Below are positions 22,735 to 33,739 of a stretch of 64,000 bases of DNA, piece after piece. The notes under the pieces were generated by a model. That model saw only the letters and a list, made by a program, of their open reading frames with translations. It was not told where the DNA came from and searched no databases. The stretch's first letter is position 1. Every line of letters begins with the position of its first letter. This DNA comes from Diogma glabrata (taxonomy: Eukaryota; Arthropoda; Insecta; Diptera; Cylindrotomidae): the NCBI GenBank assembly GCA_963693315.1, contig OY856188.1:186779487-186843486 (forward strand). The letters run 5' to 3'. Position numbers and translations under genes: made by a program.

Positions 22735-24404
22735 GTTTGTAACTGGACTGATGCTCAAATAGCTCGTGAAATTGAAGTACAACAAAAATGCTGGCGGGAA
22801 GTTTTAAAAAGAGTTGCAGCTACAGTAAAGCTGTTAGCTACTTTGGGTTTAGCATTTCGTGGTCATCGAGAAGATATTGATTCGAACAGAAAAGGAAATT
22901 TCATGACATGCATTGAGTACCTATCCCAATTTGATGATTTTCTTTAAAATCATTTGGAGAGGTACAACCATCCAGGAAAAGGTAATGTAAGTTATTTATC
23001 ACATACCACATGCGATGAATTTATAAATTTAATGGGAACTGAAGTAAAAGAACACCTAATTCAAGAAATTCAGGACTCTTTATATTATTCAATTATTGTT
23101 GATTCTACGCCAGACGTGAACCACACTGACCAACTAAGTTTTATATTAAGGTACATTGATAAAGTGGGCGATGCGAGAGAACGATTTTTGGATTTTTACA
23201 AATTGAAAATCACAATTCAGAATATCTAGCACAACTTATTTTGAAAACTTTAAACAATTTGTCTTTGGATATTAAAAATTGTTGCGGTCAAACATATATG
23301 GCCGGAAAATATAATGGTTTACAAGCCAGAATTAAAACTCTAAGTGAGACCGCCATTTTTATTCCTTGCACAAGTCATACGCTTAATTTAATTGGAAATT
23401 ATGCTGCAGATGCCTATTCTACTGCGGTTTATTATTTTCACTTTATCCAAAATATATATGTATTCTTTTCTTCATCTACTCATAGATGGAAGTTGCTTAT
23501 TGATAATTTTTCCGATCCTAATTCCAAACATATTAAAAAATTAAGTGACACAAGTGACAAGATGCTCTGCAAGAGCTGATGCAGTATCCACCTTGCGGTT
23601 TAATTACAAAAATATTAAAAGCGTTCTTATCCGAATTAGCGAAAATGAAGACGAAAAACCGATTACTAAAGTTGAGGTTAAAGAATTAGCTAGCTCTTTC
23701 GATGAATATGAATTGCCTTATTAACCGTTCTATGGGATATATTATTGCAATGAATCAATAGTACTAGAAAATCATTTCAAAATATTCAAACGAACTTATT
23801 ACAAGGAGTAAAACTGTTTAATTCTTTGTCACAATTTATAACGGATGTTCGGAATGATTTTGAGAGCATAGAAAAGCAAGCAAACTTATTAACAGACAAT
23901 ATTAGCTACAAAGAAGGACGAAAAAGAAAACACAAAATTATGTATGATGAATCATCTGCAAATGATACACAGCTAGTAGGACGAGAATTGTTTATTATAA
24001 ATACTCACAATATGATCTGTGATAGACTTGCCACTGAAATGTCTACCAGAACGTCCATATATGAAACTGTTTTAAATAATTTTAAATTATTGTTTGATCA
24101 AAATATATCCAGTGATGAAGTTGACAAGTGTATTTTAGAATTGTCAAATACATATGCGAGGTATATAGAAGTACAATATTTTAAAGACGAAGTACATCAT
24201 TTTTTAAAATATATAAAAGAAGAGAACATCACTTGTCCATTTAAGATGAACAAGATAATCATTGATGGCCTGCAATCTTCATTTCCCAATGTGGAAACTA
24301 TTTTAAAAATATTTCTTACATTGCCGATATGCAACGCAAGTGGGGAACGATCTTTCTCCGTTCTGAAGCGGATAAAAAATTATTTAAGAAATGGTCTTAA
24401 TTAA
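22735..24404 (+). pseudogene. hAT transposase remnant, ZMYM1-like/DUF4371 type
   Basis: In order: LAFRGHREDIDSNRKGNFM (about 22850-22905), SIIVDSTPDVNHTDQLSF (from about 23090), NCCGQTYMAGKYNGLQARI (about 23277-23335), CTSHTLNLIG, FFSSSTHRWKLL, SARADAVSTLRFNY (frame changes before it, about 23570) and the C-terminal dimerisation motif NASGERSFSVLKRIKNYLR (about 24330-24392). Frame breaks near 23215 and 23570 and stops near 22945 and 23722 disable it. The domain order matches the pseudogene at 735-2480. The N-terminal zinc-finger region is missing, part of that space being taken by the 95-bp insertion. Confidence 0.87.
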
Positions 24405-24496
24405 ACTCATTTGCAAAATTTTTGGTAAAATCTTAGGCCCCAAAATTTTGCTCCGCCTCGGGCCCCTTAAAGGCATAATCCGCCACTGTCGGTATG

Positions 24497-25690
24497 TGTT
24501 TAAATTTTGAAAATTTATTTATATTATTTATATATTTGTTTGACTAAATCAAATTTTTTTTCTAAATAAGATTTACATGTTTGCTAATAAAATTAAAATT
24601 GATCGAACTCAAATTTAGACTTAGCAGTTTAGTATAATTTAGCAGCGAACTGGACTGGAATCTACCTAGTATTAGTAATAATTTTGAATACAAAGCTTAC
24701 AATGAAGATGACGTGCTTTAGTTTAGATTTAACTTTCGTAAATTTGTTTGTATATTTGTTAAATAAAATATATAATATATTCATTCCATATTGTGCATTT
24801 GTTATAAAAACTAGTATGTATAACTATTGTTTACGGGTTTAAATATTTATTTTGTGTAATACCATTATTTCTATACATGAGTCGCTTTCAAATCTCTTAA
24901 TTTCAATTTATCCAACGTTTTTGTATAGTTATTGTTACAGTTGAATCAAGAACTTATTTTAATATTTTCTGCCATTTTTATTTATGTCCTAAAATCTGTT
25001 CTGTCGATCTCATTTTAAAATCTTAATTTTCGAGCATAAAAGCGACGGATGTCAAGTTTAATCAGAAACAATACACCAAAAGCAATATCGAAGTGTAATA
25101 ATAATGAACATGGTAAATAAAGAAAATATATTGATAAGTAAACAGAATTAAAATCTTTGTAAAAATTGAAAAGAACAAATTTATCAAATCTTGATCTTAT
25201 CAAAATGGTCGATTTAAATATATATTTACATGCAAAAAATAACAAAAAATATAATAAAGAATATATTTTAAGGTCTCTTCTTCCTGCTAGTACAGGCTGA
25301 GCAAATTTGCATTTGTTTTAAATTTATAAAATTTTATTATGTGTTGATGTTGATCGATAAGACAGTTATCAAGTGTTTTGTAAGAAAAACGTTTTAGACA
25401 TCACACAAAATTATTAACACATTCAACCTGAAGTGTTCCACCCGTCCTAGCATATTCCTCGTTCTTATAGTTGCTAAAAATATATTGTACTTTTAAATGG
25501 CAGGTGATTTCTATCCACAAAAGTTTTAAAAGAGCGTTTATCAACCCTTCAGAAATCAGACGGTTGTCTATAGCACATAGCATTTTTGTTTAACATCGAC
25601 GAAAATCTAATCGTTTCTTCTCGTACAGATAAAAACATAGTACCATCGTTTAAAAATATTAATTTCATAAATGATGGCTGTACCATACAG
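24497..25690. other. AT-rich interval, nothing recognised
   Basis: No conserved coding frame, inverted termini or RNA gene is seen between the hAT element and the LINE fragment. Confidence 0.35.
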
Positions 25691-25695
25691 ACATA

Positions 25696-26115
25696 TATAA
25701 GTAATGATCCAAAAGCGTGCTATAGGAATTGTGGGTGATCGAAATTTAACATCAAATCGTGATTCCCTACAACATCGTCGCACTGTTGCTGATCTCGTTG
25801 TTTTTTATAAATATCGTCACCTTTTCCTGTTTAACACTTCAGTCGGTTTATGCAAACAGTCAAACTGTTGTGATCACTCACTGCCATAGTGACAAAATGC
25901 AGAAAGATTTCTTTGTCCGTACAGTGTACAAATGGAATACTTTGTTCGAATCAATAGTCTCGAGGGCGTTCAGTTAACAAAAGATTAAAAAAGAGTTCAT
26001 CAACACCTCAGAGCGCATGATGTTGTGGGACCTAGGTCTTAAAAGGTATATCTCTGTGTTGTTGTGAGTTGTGACACATATTATAATTCCTATAACACAA
26101 CACTTCTTATTAGAA
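25696..26115 (+). pseudogene. 3' fragment of a non-LTR retrotransposon (RT C-terminus and tail)
   Basis: The frame from 25704 reads KRAIGIVGDRNLTSNRDSLQ, then HRRTVADLVVFYKY. A frame change follows, then DFFVRTVYKWNTLF and SRAFS to a stop at about 25977. KRAxRLIG...SLxHRRxVADLxxFYRY...FxxRTxxxWNxLP is the usual C-terminal end of arthropod non-LTR (RTE/CR1-like) reverse-transcriptase proteins. The following 3' region (CATGATGTTGTGGGACCTAG to about 26115) is the LINE tail found elsewhere in this window. It is 5'-truncated and frameshifted. Confidence 0.7.
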
Positions 26116-26602
26116 AAAATGAAACAAAAAAGTGAGCCGTTTTTTTTTATTTCAAGTTCTGCAGAGTTTTGTAGTTCTATGCTAAAAAATTTCTAATTAA
26201 GTTTTACCGGAATCCGTCATCAGGTTATAAGGCTGTTAAACGATTAAGAACAGAATAGTTTTTCTGAAGACCCTTTACCACTTTGTACAATGTCGTCTAA
26301 AATATGTACTAAGATGGGCATCTAATTTGGCTGATATTTCAGTCAAGGAACATGTTCTGTCTGACAAGATTTTCCCTGCAATAAAGTTTTCCTTTAATGA
26401 AATCAATATACATACACTGCTAATATTTACAAAATTTGATTCCATAGCAAGTTGTCGTATCTTGATTTAAAGTGCATATGCATACTTTTTAAGAACCATT
26501 AAATACGTTTAATCGCAATCATCCTTAATTTTATTAAATACGTTTTTAACTTTCTTTTTAACAAAATTTAACATGTATTAGTTTTAGTATTAGTTAGTTT
26601 TA
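26116..26602. other. AT-rich interval, nothing recognised
   Basis: No element ends or coding frames are identified. Confidence 0.35.
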
Positions 26603-26604
26603 TA

Positions 26605-26749
26605 GTGTATTCTTTTCGGCTGTACCGAACAAATTTCAGTACAGTTCCAACACCAAATTATTTTTTTTGTATTGAAATTCATTCCAAAAGAATACAAAAT
26701 TCGATAATTTGGTGTTGGAACTTGTTCGGTACAGCCGAAAAGAATACAC
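26605..26749. mobile_element. Small MITE (145 bp)
   Basis: GTGTATTCTTTTCGGCTGTA at the left is matched by TACAGCCGAAAAGAATACAC at the right. Pairing continues through CCGAAC and, after a gap, GTTCCAACACCAAATTAT / ATAATTTGGTGTTGGAAC. TA flanks both ends (26603-26604 and 26750-26751). A TA target and extended hairpin fit a Tc1/mariner-type MITE. No coding capacity. Confidence 0.85.
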
Positions 26750-26796
26750 TATTAGTTTTTACAACTCCAATGAGTGCGTTATTAAAAGAAATAGCT

Positions 26797-27157
26797 CTTT
26801 TTCTACTCCTATCACAGTAAATTATAAATTACATCACACTATCCATGACATGTAAATTGATTATTTCAAATAGCGTGCGGTAAGTAAAAAAAAGCGTGCG
26901 GTAATGGATTTTCATATATATATTACCCTTTTAATAAAAAGAAAAATTTTTATTTAAAGAAAAATTTGATTTTTAAAAATTAAATATTTCAATTCATTTT
27001 GACAAAGAATAATTCAAAGCCTACCACAATTTGTAAACTATTTTCTCGAGTTGTAAAGCATTTTCTATGCTTGTGAAGATACTGCACTCGACGCTACGCG
27101 TCTCGTGCGCAAAATTTTCCCTCGCATGTAAAATGCTATTTACAACACTAGATATGT
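26797..27157 (-). repeat. A-tailed dispersed repeat, copy 1
   Basis: On the minus strand it starts TATATTACATATCTAGTGTTG, passes through CGAGACGCGTAGCGTCGAGT and paired GCGTGCGGTAA motifs, and ends ACTGTGATAGGAGTAG followed by A5. Other copies: 27750-28836, 35756-36228, 49772-50045 (5' part) and 60508-62256 (3' part). There are no terminal inverted repeats. The A-run of varying length at one end suggests a retroposed or Helitron-like unit. Class unresolved. Confidence 0.65.
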
Positions 27158-27464
27158 AATATACTAATTTATTCTGGTGCGCAAAGATTTTTTACTCAAC
27201 GTATCAAACTAAAAATTTCGCTCACATTTAAAATAATATAAAACTAATAAATTCGAACTTATAGTAGGCTCATTGTTCATGTTCATTTTTCGATTTATAA
27301 GTGAAATGCGAAATGATTTTATTTGTATTGAATTTTCAATGTAAAAAATATTAGTTTTTTATATGATTGTTTTGTGGTTTCTCATTAGTGCAAAATTTGA
27401 TGTCTTACGTTGGAGGTAATTTTATTTTCAAATTACCAAACAATACGTATTGAAATTGAATAAT

Positions 27465-27550
27465 AATATATTTTCCTACAAGTGATGAAAACGCTGCTTT
27501 TTCGTGAAAATTTGTTCACGAGACGTAAAATGTTTTTATCTCGCATAGTG
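27465..27550 (+). repeat. Repeat with CACGAGACG core, relative of 40890 and 43360
   Basis: AATATATTTTCCTACAAGTG followed by TTTTTCGTGA and TTGTTCACGAGACG recurs at about 40885-40985 and 43355-43490. Those copies add a CGC[G/A]CTAGCG core resembling the A-tailed repeat's GACGCGTAGCGTC. Confidence 0.5.
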
Positions 27551-27749
27551 CTTTAAACTTGTTTAAAATTTTTAATTCACTAGATTTGAATTGATTTGAA
27601 TTACAGAAATTTTGTTTGATGAAAATTTTTAATAAAAAAGTGTTCGTAGAGTTACTACCAGATGTAATATATCATTAAACACTAATGCAATAAACTCCTG
27701 TTGTAATATATTTGATTAAAATTTGATAACACACAAATTTTATTAATAT

Positions 27750-28836
27750 TATATTACATATCTAGAGTTGTACATAGCATTTTACATGCTTTACAACTCG
27801 AGATTTGCTATACTTTTTCTACGACTTTGTTTTAATGCCCAAACGCATATCATTGAAAAAATGAACTACTAATTATAGATTAAATGCAAATAGTTTACAA
27901 ATTGTGGTAGGCTTTGCATTATTCTGTGTCAAAATGAATTGAAATATTTAATTTTTAAAAATCAAATTTTTCTTTAAATAAAAATTTTTTTTATTAAAAG
28001 CGTGCGGTAATATATCGTCGCCTTAATAATGAAATAACGTATGCCATATATACGTTGTTATTATATAATGGGTGCGCTGCATTCCCCATAAGGATGTCTA
28101 TAGAGTGGCATTTTAACATTTTCCAATTATTTTATAACTGGGGGTGAAAATTAATATATTGATAATGAACGTACATGCAAATTTGAATTTGGTTAAATAT
28201 TGAAACAGCGTAAATGCATGTACGATATTTCAATTCCTACAGAATAATAACTTGGGTAAAATCATTGTCGTATATGTTACATACATTACGATCGCCACAC
28301 GAAATGGTAAATCTAAAATATTGTATAAGCATCATTCATGACTACATGATAGACCGGTTCATATAAATAAAAAATTGTAAGAATATCATGCTTTAGTTCA
28401 ATTATAATTTATTTTAGGCTTAATCGTACTTCCATGCAAAATGAAATAACGTATATGAAATATGAAATAACGTATAAGGTACCTGATTGACTTTTCACCT
28501 CTTTTTAGATAGAAAAACCAGCAGGTACCAATGTGAAATTTTAATATGCTGTGGAGAAATTAGTCAAGATTAATTGGTAGAAATTTTTTTCCAATATCTT
28601 TATTCATTCAATAGTGCTGCCGAGTTTACGAAAATCAGAAAATCGAAAAATCTTTAAACTCAATTATCTTGAAACTACACTTTTGCGAATACGTTGTTTC
28701 ATTATTAAAGCGACGAATATATGAAAATCCATTACCGCACGCTTTTTTTACTTACCGCATTTGAAATAATCAATTTATATGTCATGGATAGTGTGATGTA
28801 ATTTATAATTTGCTGTGATAGGAGTAGAAAAAATTT
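27750..28836 (+). repeat. A-tailed dispersed repeat, copy 2, interrupted
   Basis: Begins TATTACATATCTAGAGTTG and ends GCTGTGATAGGAGTAG plus A6. It lies in the opposite orientation to copy 1, so the two form a large inverted pair. Its middle is shortened (the GACGCG core is deleted) and it is split at 28015-28716 by a separate element. Sequence resumes at TATATGAAAATCCATTACCG exactly as in the uninterrupted copy at 36110. Confidence 0.65.
28015..28716. mobile_element. Nested element with TCGTCGC termini (702 bp)
   Basis: Left end TCGTCGCCTTAATAATGAAA (continuing TAACGTAT) and inverted right end ATACGTTGTTTCATTATTAA (continuing AGCGACGA). It interrupts the A-tailed repeat copy 2. Flanks are ATA-rich on both sides, compatible with a 3- or 5-bp target duplication (ATA or ATATA), but the AT-rich site makes this ambiguous. 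Further TAACGTAT and AAATGAAATAACG strings occur inside. No coding frame. Superfamily unknown. Confidence 0.75.
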
Positions 28837-28976
28837 AATTGAGTTGACTTTGAAAACTTTTATTATAAGAAATAAACTTTCAATTTAAGGAACTAGATCA
28901 AAATTATTTGTAGTAAAAGTTCGAATACAAATATAAGGCTAAGTAAGGAAGATGTAAGCGATACCGTGCGCAAAGC

Positions 28977-29083
28977 GGTGTTGAAGCTACAAAATTGCAC
29001 GCGTATAATCAAATCAGAGTGTTCTGTGTGAACACACTCATTTGATTAAACGTGTGCTGTGCAGTTTTGTAGCTATCAACGCC
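28977..29083. repeat. 107-base hairpin
   Basis: GGTGTTGA-AGCTACAAAA at the left pairs with TTTTGTAGCT-A-TCAACGCC at the right. Inner arms TAATCAAAT / ATTTGATTA and GAGTGTT / AACACACTC also pair. There are a few mismatches and bulges and a short loop near 29023-29030. It could be a tiny fold-back element or a hairpin-RNA precursor. No TSD is evident. Confidence 0.6.
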
Positions 29084-29772
29084 CTAATATTTGTGTTAAT
29101 TCGTTCGTTCAGAACTTCCTTCTAGTATGTTTTCTGAAGTTTTTCATTCGACAAAAACTAGAAAACTAGGTAATGAGGTTATAAGCTATGATTTTTGTAA
29201 TCTAGAGAAATGCCACATATCTTAGCGAATGACTGATTTTGTCACAGGCTCACTGTGACTTGACTATGAGATGAAGGATAATATCAACCATATTTATAGG
29301 TTGACGATGAAGAATGACCTCCAATGCCCGAGTGTCCATTATTATCAGTGCATTAAAGAAAAGCATCATGTTATTCATTGCACTTTGTCACCGTTTAAAG
29401 TTGATCTCACTAGGCAGTTTTGACCACTAAATAATGAAGTTCGTTTTGTCTATACGTTATATCAATCGACTGTCGTGTGATATGTTGTTTATTTTTACAA
29501 AATGTATAAAATAATCACAATCAAAAAAGTACACAAAATACACCAGACTCATAACAATAACAAAAAAAGTAAAAGGAACTGGCTGGTTAAGTTATTAAAT
29601 AAAATATATGTAGCAAAACAAACCACATAAAAGAAAAGAAAGAAACGGGTTCTTGTAACAACAGTAAAAAGTAAAATTAAGATATAAAACAAAAATTAAG
29701 AAAGAGGTACATAAAGTAATCTTGTTCATAAAGAATGACAAAGAAAATCATAAAAAGTTTGTCTTTATACTA

Positions 29773-29867
29773 GGTGCGTTCGATTTGACTGAAACAACTG
29801 AAAAAACAACAACAATTGCATTTAATTTTTCAGTTGCTTCAGTTGTTTCAGTCAAATCGAACACGGC
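29773..29867. mobile_element. 95-bp palindromic miniature element, copy 2
   Basis: Same sequence as 22199-22293, flanked by the 5-bp duplication TACTA (29768-29772 and 29868-29872). With two independent insertions defining the same ends, the boundaries are firm. Confidence 0.9.
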
Positions 29868-30009
29868 TACTATAGTGAGTTGGACTAAGCGAAAACATTT
29901 TGCAAATTTAATTAAACGAAAATTAAATAGAACTAAATATGTGATTGCGATAGTGTTAACACACTATATGACTTTGCAAAAACGTAGATGATTGTAGTAA
30001 ACATTTTTA

Positions 30010-31150
30010 TTTGTAGTTGTAATAATTATCACTCAAAGCATTCCCGTACATGCAATCATAATTTTGATAAGCCAAGTATACAAGATTGTTCGGAATCGTT
30101 TGTAGTTTTTTGCAATAATGAAAAATAGTTTTGGAAATTATTTATTGTAGCTAGGGTTTCTCAAACGGGATCCCGGGATCCCGTTTTCCTCGGGATCCCG
30201 GGGGTAAATTTTCATCCCGGGTATCCCGCTAATTTTTGTTAACATTTTTTTGTACTTTTTTCAAATATATTAAAAGTTTTCTCACTCGAAAATCAAGTAG
30301 TTTTTAATTCTTTTCCCTCTGTAGTAATTAATTTCGTTCAAAATTAGGAAAATGTTTTTTTTTGACACATATGGTATCATGGTTTTTTTGTATGGTTTTT
30401 TTGACACATATAAAACAACAAATTAAAACCAATCAAACTTAAAATAGGTAGATTTTTCTATGAAATCTACCTAAAACTTGTGCTTCATTTCTCTTAATTT
30501 GTGTTTAATGGTTCTCTTGGACGGATGGTTCAATGGACGTTTCGTCACGAAAATTCGGATAAAATTGAGTGATGGTGCCATTGACAACCTAGTTTTTTGA
30601 AAAATTGTTTAAAAATTAGTATTATGAATTTATTTTTGTTTTGTTTTTATGTATTCTTTTTTATTTAATTTTTGAAGTTTTTCTAATTAAAAATAATGGA
30701 AATTTGAAAATCAAGCGCATTTTTTGTGCAATTTTAATTATACACATTTTTCTACCACCCAATTAGAAAAATCTAGCTTTTTAGCGTTTCCCAGGATTTC
30801 CTGGGATCCCGGGAATTTCATATTTTTTGTCCCGGCTTCCCGGAATTTGAATTTCTACGGTAAATGAGAAACCCTAATTGTAACCAACAAATTAAAAGTG
30901 TTGGGCAAAATGTTGACATATTCTTTTGATTTCAGAATCTACAAACCATGTACTAAAATTTTGTAAAATTTTTTTTGTTTGGAGTTGTAACAAGTACGTA
31001 TCACTCAAACCATTAAAACAGGTGATTCCTCTACACACAGTGATAATTTTGAAAGACCAAACATGAAAGATTGTTTGGAATCGTTTGTATAGTTTTTTGT
31101 AGTAAGTATGTATTGATAAATATTTTTGGAAATTTTTTTCTGTTTAAAAA
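30010..31150. repeat. Diverged direct duplication flanking a hAT element
   Basis: 30016-30150 and 30976-31150 share GTTGTAA, TATCACTCAAA, AATTTTGA, GGAATCGTTTGTA and GTTTTTTG-type strings in the same order. They look like two old copies of a 140-170-bp unit, one on each side of the short hAT at 30152-30876. Confidence 0.5.
30152..30876. mobile_element. Short non-autonomous hAT element (725 bp)
   Basis: Left end TAGGGTTTCTCA and right end TGAGAAACCCTA are inverted. Flanks ATTGTAGC (30144-30151) and ATTGTAAC (30877-30884) match at 7 of 8 bases. The first and last 80 bp hold repeated GGGATCCCGGG-type palindromes. Inside, 30375-30480 resembles 60565-60645 (the 3' region of the Jockey-like insertion). 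No transposase. Confidence 0.85.
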
Positions 31151-31199
31151 AAATAGAAATAAGGGTTTTTATGTGTTGTTTTGACACATAAAAAGTTGA

Positions 31200-33683
31200 A
31201 CGTTAATATTGCAGAGGTGGAGGAAAGATCTAAACCTTTACCATAAGCGAGACAAAGAACATTTTTATTGATTAAAAGAAATATTTTTATTTTAATTGCT
31301 TACATCAATGCATAGCCCACATTTTTGTTGATAGGTACATTGTAATAAATTGCCTTTACTACTATATAAGGAAATTTAATTAAAATACTAATTAGTGAAC
31401 GTATTTTTAGATAATTTAAACTAGTTATTTGACCATTTTCTTCCAACTTCTTTTGATATTTCAAGTTCCGTATAGATTATAGATCGAGCAAATCTTAAAA
31501 TAAGCAACGAATTCGAAATAAAACAAAACAAAAACGATGTTCGAAAATTTTTAAGTACATTAACCTCTTGCTTTATAACAAAAATCATGATGACAAGCAA
31601 TTAATATTAATTTTAACCAATTGTAGAAATGAAATTAAACGACAATTCTCTTTATTAAAACTTTTATCTCTTATTTTTTCACGATTTTTTTCTAGCGATA
31701 AATAAAGTTGCAAAATTAAACTGGCAATTATGTAAAAAAACAAATGGGTTCCAAGTTAGAATACCGTATCAATCAAGTATCCATACATATACGCGTGTTT
31801 TCATCATTAAAAAGTATTGGAAAGGTAGGAACATTAAAGTTCGACAGTCACCCACCCAACTACCATGTATGTTACTTAATTGAAGACAAAAGCACCAAAG
31901 AATATTTGGTACCACTAGAAACGAATTTAAAATCTCCAAAATTTATGGATTTGATCTTAATAACAGTCCTAATTATATATCAAATTCGTTCGGAGTTCTC
32001 TAGCAAATATATACAGCACGCGGATCAATGGGCAGGGGGATCAATCAATTCGGTAACGAACCTACACGTATAGCTTTGAGCGACATAATTTTTCTATAAT
32101 TTGTCTTTGCCTTATTTATAAACAAGACTTAACGGTCAAGAAAAATTATAGACATTATTAAGAAATAGTTAAATGCTAAAAAACAAAATGAAATCGAAAT
32201 TTCATAGAATATGAAAACAATAAAAACGCAGCATAACGACAGAAGTTAAGTGGAGAAGAGAACATGGTGCAGCAAATGACAAAAACCATAGGCTTTAACT
32301 ATTGCATTTAAAAAAATTAAAATATTTCACTCACCCCATAATTTGTACTTGATCCAACTCTTCATGCTTCTTCCACACATACTAGCCAAACCTAGTAAAT
32401 AACATGTAATAATTGATATAATAAAATAACAAAAAGTTACGCCAATTGTTGAATTTGAATATTTAGTCAATATAATAAAAATCGTTGCCTCAATGGTACC
32501 GGTGAATGTTGAGTTTTAATAGTAAATCAATAGTACTGGTAATTTGAATAATACATCAATATAATAAAACTCGCTGTACCAAAGGTACAAGCGATTCTTG
32601 AACTCAAAATACGAAATAAACATTTATCTAAGTCAAATACCGCTTTTAAAACTTCCAGGGGACTGAGACCAGGGGACAGATAATTTTTCAGTATTACACC
32701 GAAAGTTTTTCTTGGTTTTTCTTCACCGAAGGTTTTTCTTAAGATTCTTTTCGAATCTTGGTTGATTCAAACATGTTGCATTGTTAATCGAGCATTAAGT
32801 GAAAATTGGGAAATTAAATACGTTTGTGTTTGATATAACCAACGCTCCGTATTTAAATTAACAATTTAACCGTTGTTGATATATTTTTTTATAAGTATCA
32901 CAAACATATTTGATTTAACCATGTCTGTAGTTGAGTCAACTATAATTTCATTTTTGAGCAACAATGCCGTGGTTGATTTAATTTTCAATTGACTACAAAC
33001 GTGGTAAATTAAAAATTTAACTGAAAATAGTGATATTGAATACGTTTGTGATAGAATCAAGCAATACTCCGTATTAAATCTATTGGTTTGGTACATCTTT
33101 GTTTTGTTTTTTTTTGCTGCTATCGATGTTTGTATGGGTTCGTTTTTTTCGTAAATATAATATTTAAAATTTTTTATATTAGAAGTATGTATTTCGCATC
33201 AAACCCGACAAACATTTTTATGTATAAAGCGTTCGTATATTTACGTTCTAAATAAGAAATGTATGAGTGTGATTTTGTTTGTAAATGATACGTCCATTTT
33301 TCGCCATTTTTTTAATGATACAATTTAAAAGACCGAAATTCAGAAATCAAAAATTTAAATATTTGAATTATGTGTAGAAAATAATACTAATTTTCCATAA
33401 TTTTCTCATTATTATGAAAAATTAAATTAAAATATTGATAAATTGACGGCAGAAACAAGAATTGAATAAAACAAAAAATATTAAAAACATATAATAATTT
33501 TTTTAAATCACTAAAATTAATTATGGAAAGGGCCTATTAATTTAACAAGATTGTTGATATTATATTCACAAAAAAATTTCTTTCGCACATAATTTTATGT
33601 GCAGATAATATTAAAATTATTCAATTCAAAAACAACGCAAGTAAATTATTTCCTAAAATGTTAAATAAAATCAGCCATGCTCT
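31200..33683. other. AT-rich interval with a short imperfect duplication
   Basis: No gene is recognised. 32450-32515 and 32540-32605 are an imperfect direct repeat (AATTTGAATA, TCAATATAATAAAA, GGTAC, GAACTCAAA-type strings). CCAGGGGAC occurs twice at 32657-32683 with GATAATTTTT and again near 37335. An open frame at 31744-32073 is listed separately with low confidence. Confidence 0.35.
31744..32073 (+). CDS. Unrecognised open reading frame, 109 residues
   Basis: Starts at a genuine ATG and ends in TAG. Composition is mixed (LEYRINQVSIHIRVFSSLKS; CYLIEDKSTKEYLVPLE; a hydrophobic LILITVLIIY stretch) and more protein-like than neighbouring chance frames. There is no family resemblance I can name, no clear splice signals were established, and there is no repeat copy in the window. 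It may be chance. Confidence 0.15.
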   Translation: MGSKLEYRINQVSIHIRVFSSLKSIGKVGTLKFDSHPPNYHVCYLIEDKSTKEYLVPLETNLKSPKFMDLILITVLIIYQIRSEFSSKYIQHADQWAGGSINSVTNLHV

Positions 33684-33739
33684 AGTCTAAGAGCCAGTGA
33701 TCGGCAGACTTACGGTATGTTAGCAAACTACATATTGAT

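Larger units (their letters stand above)
21819..24488 (+). mobile_element. hAT DNA transposon, decayed copy (2,670 bp)
   Basis: Perfect 13-bp ends CAGTGGCGGATTA (21819-21831) and TAATCCGCCACTG (24476-24488), with the 8-bp duplication TCGGTATG at 21811-21818 and 24489-24496. Subterminal CCTCGGGCCCC occurs near both ends. It carries a DUF4371-type transposase remnant on the plus strand and, at 22199-22293, a later 95-bp palindromic insertion. The TIR differs from the hAT at 326-2650, so it is a different family of the same broad type. Confidence 0.95.
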
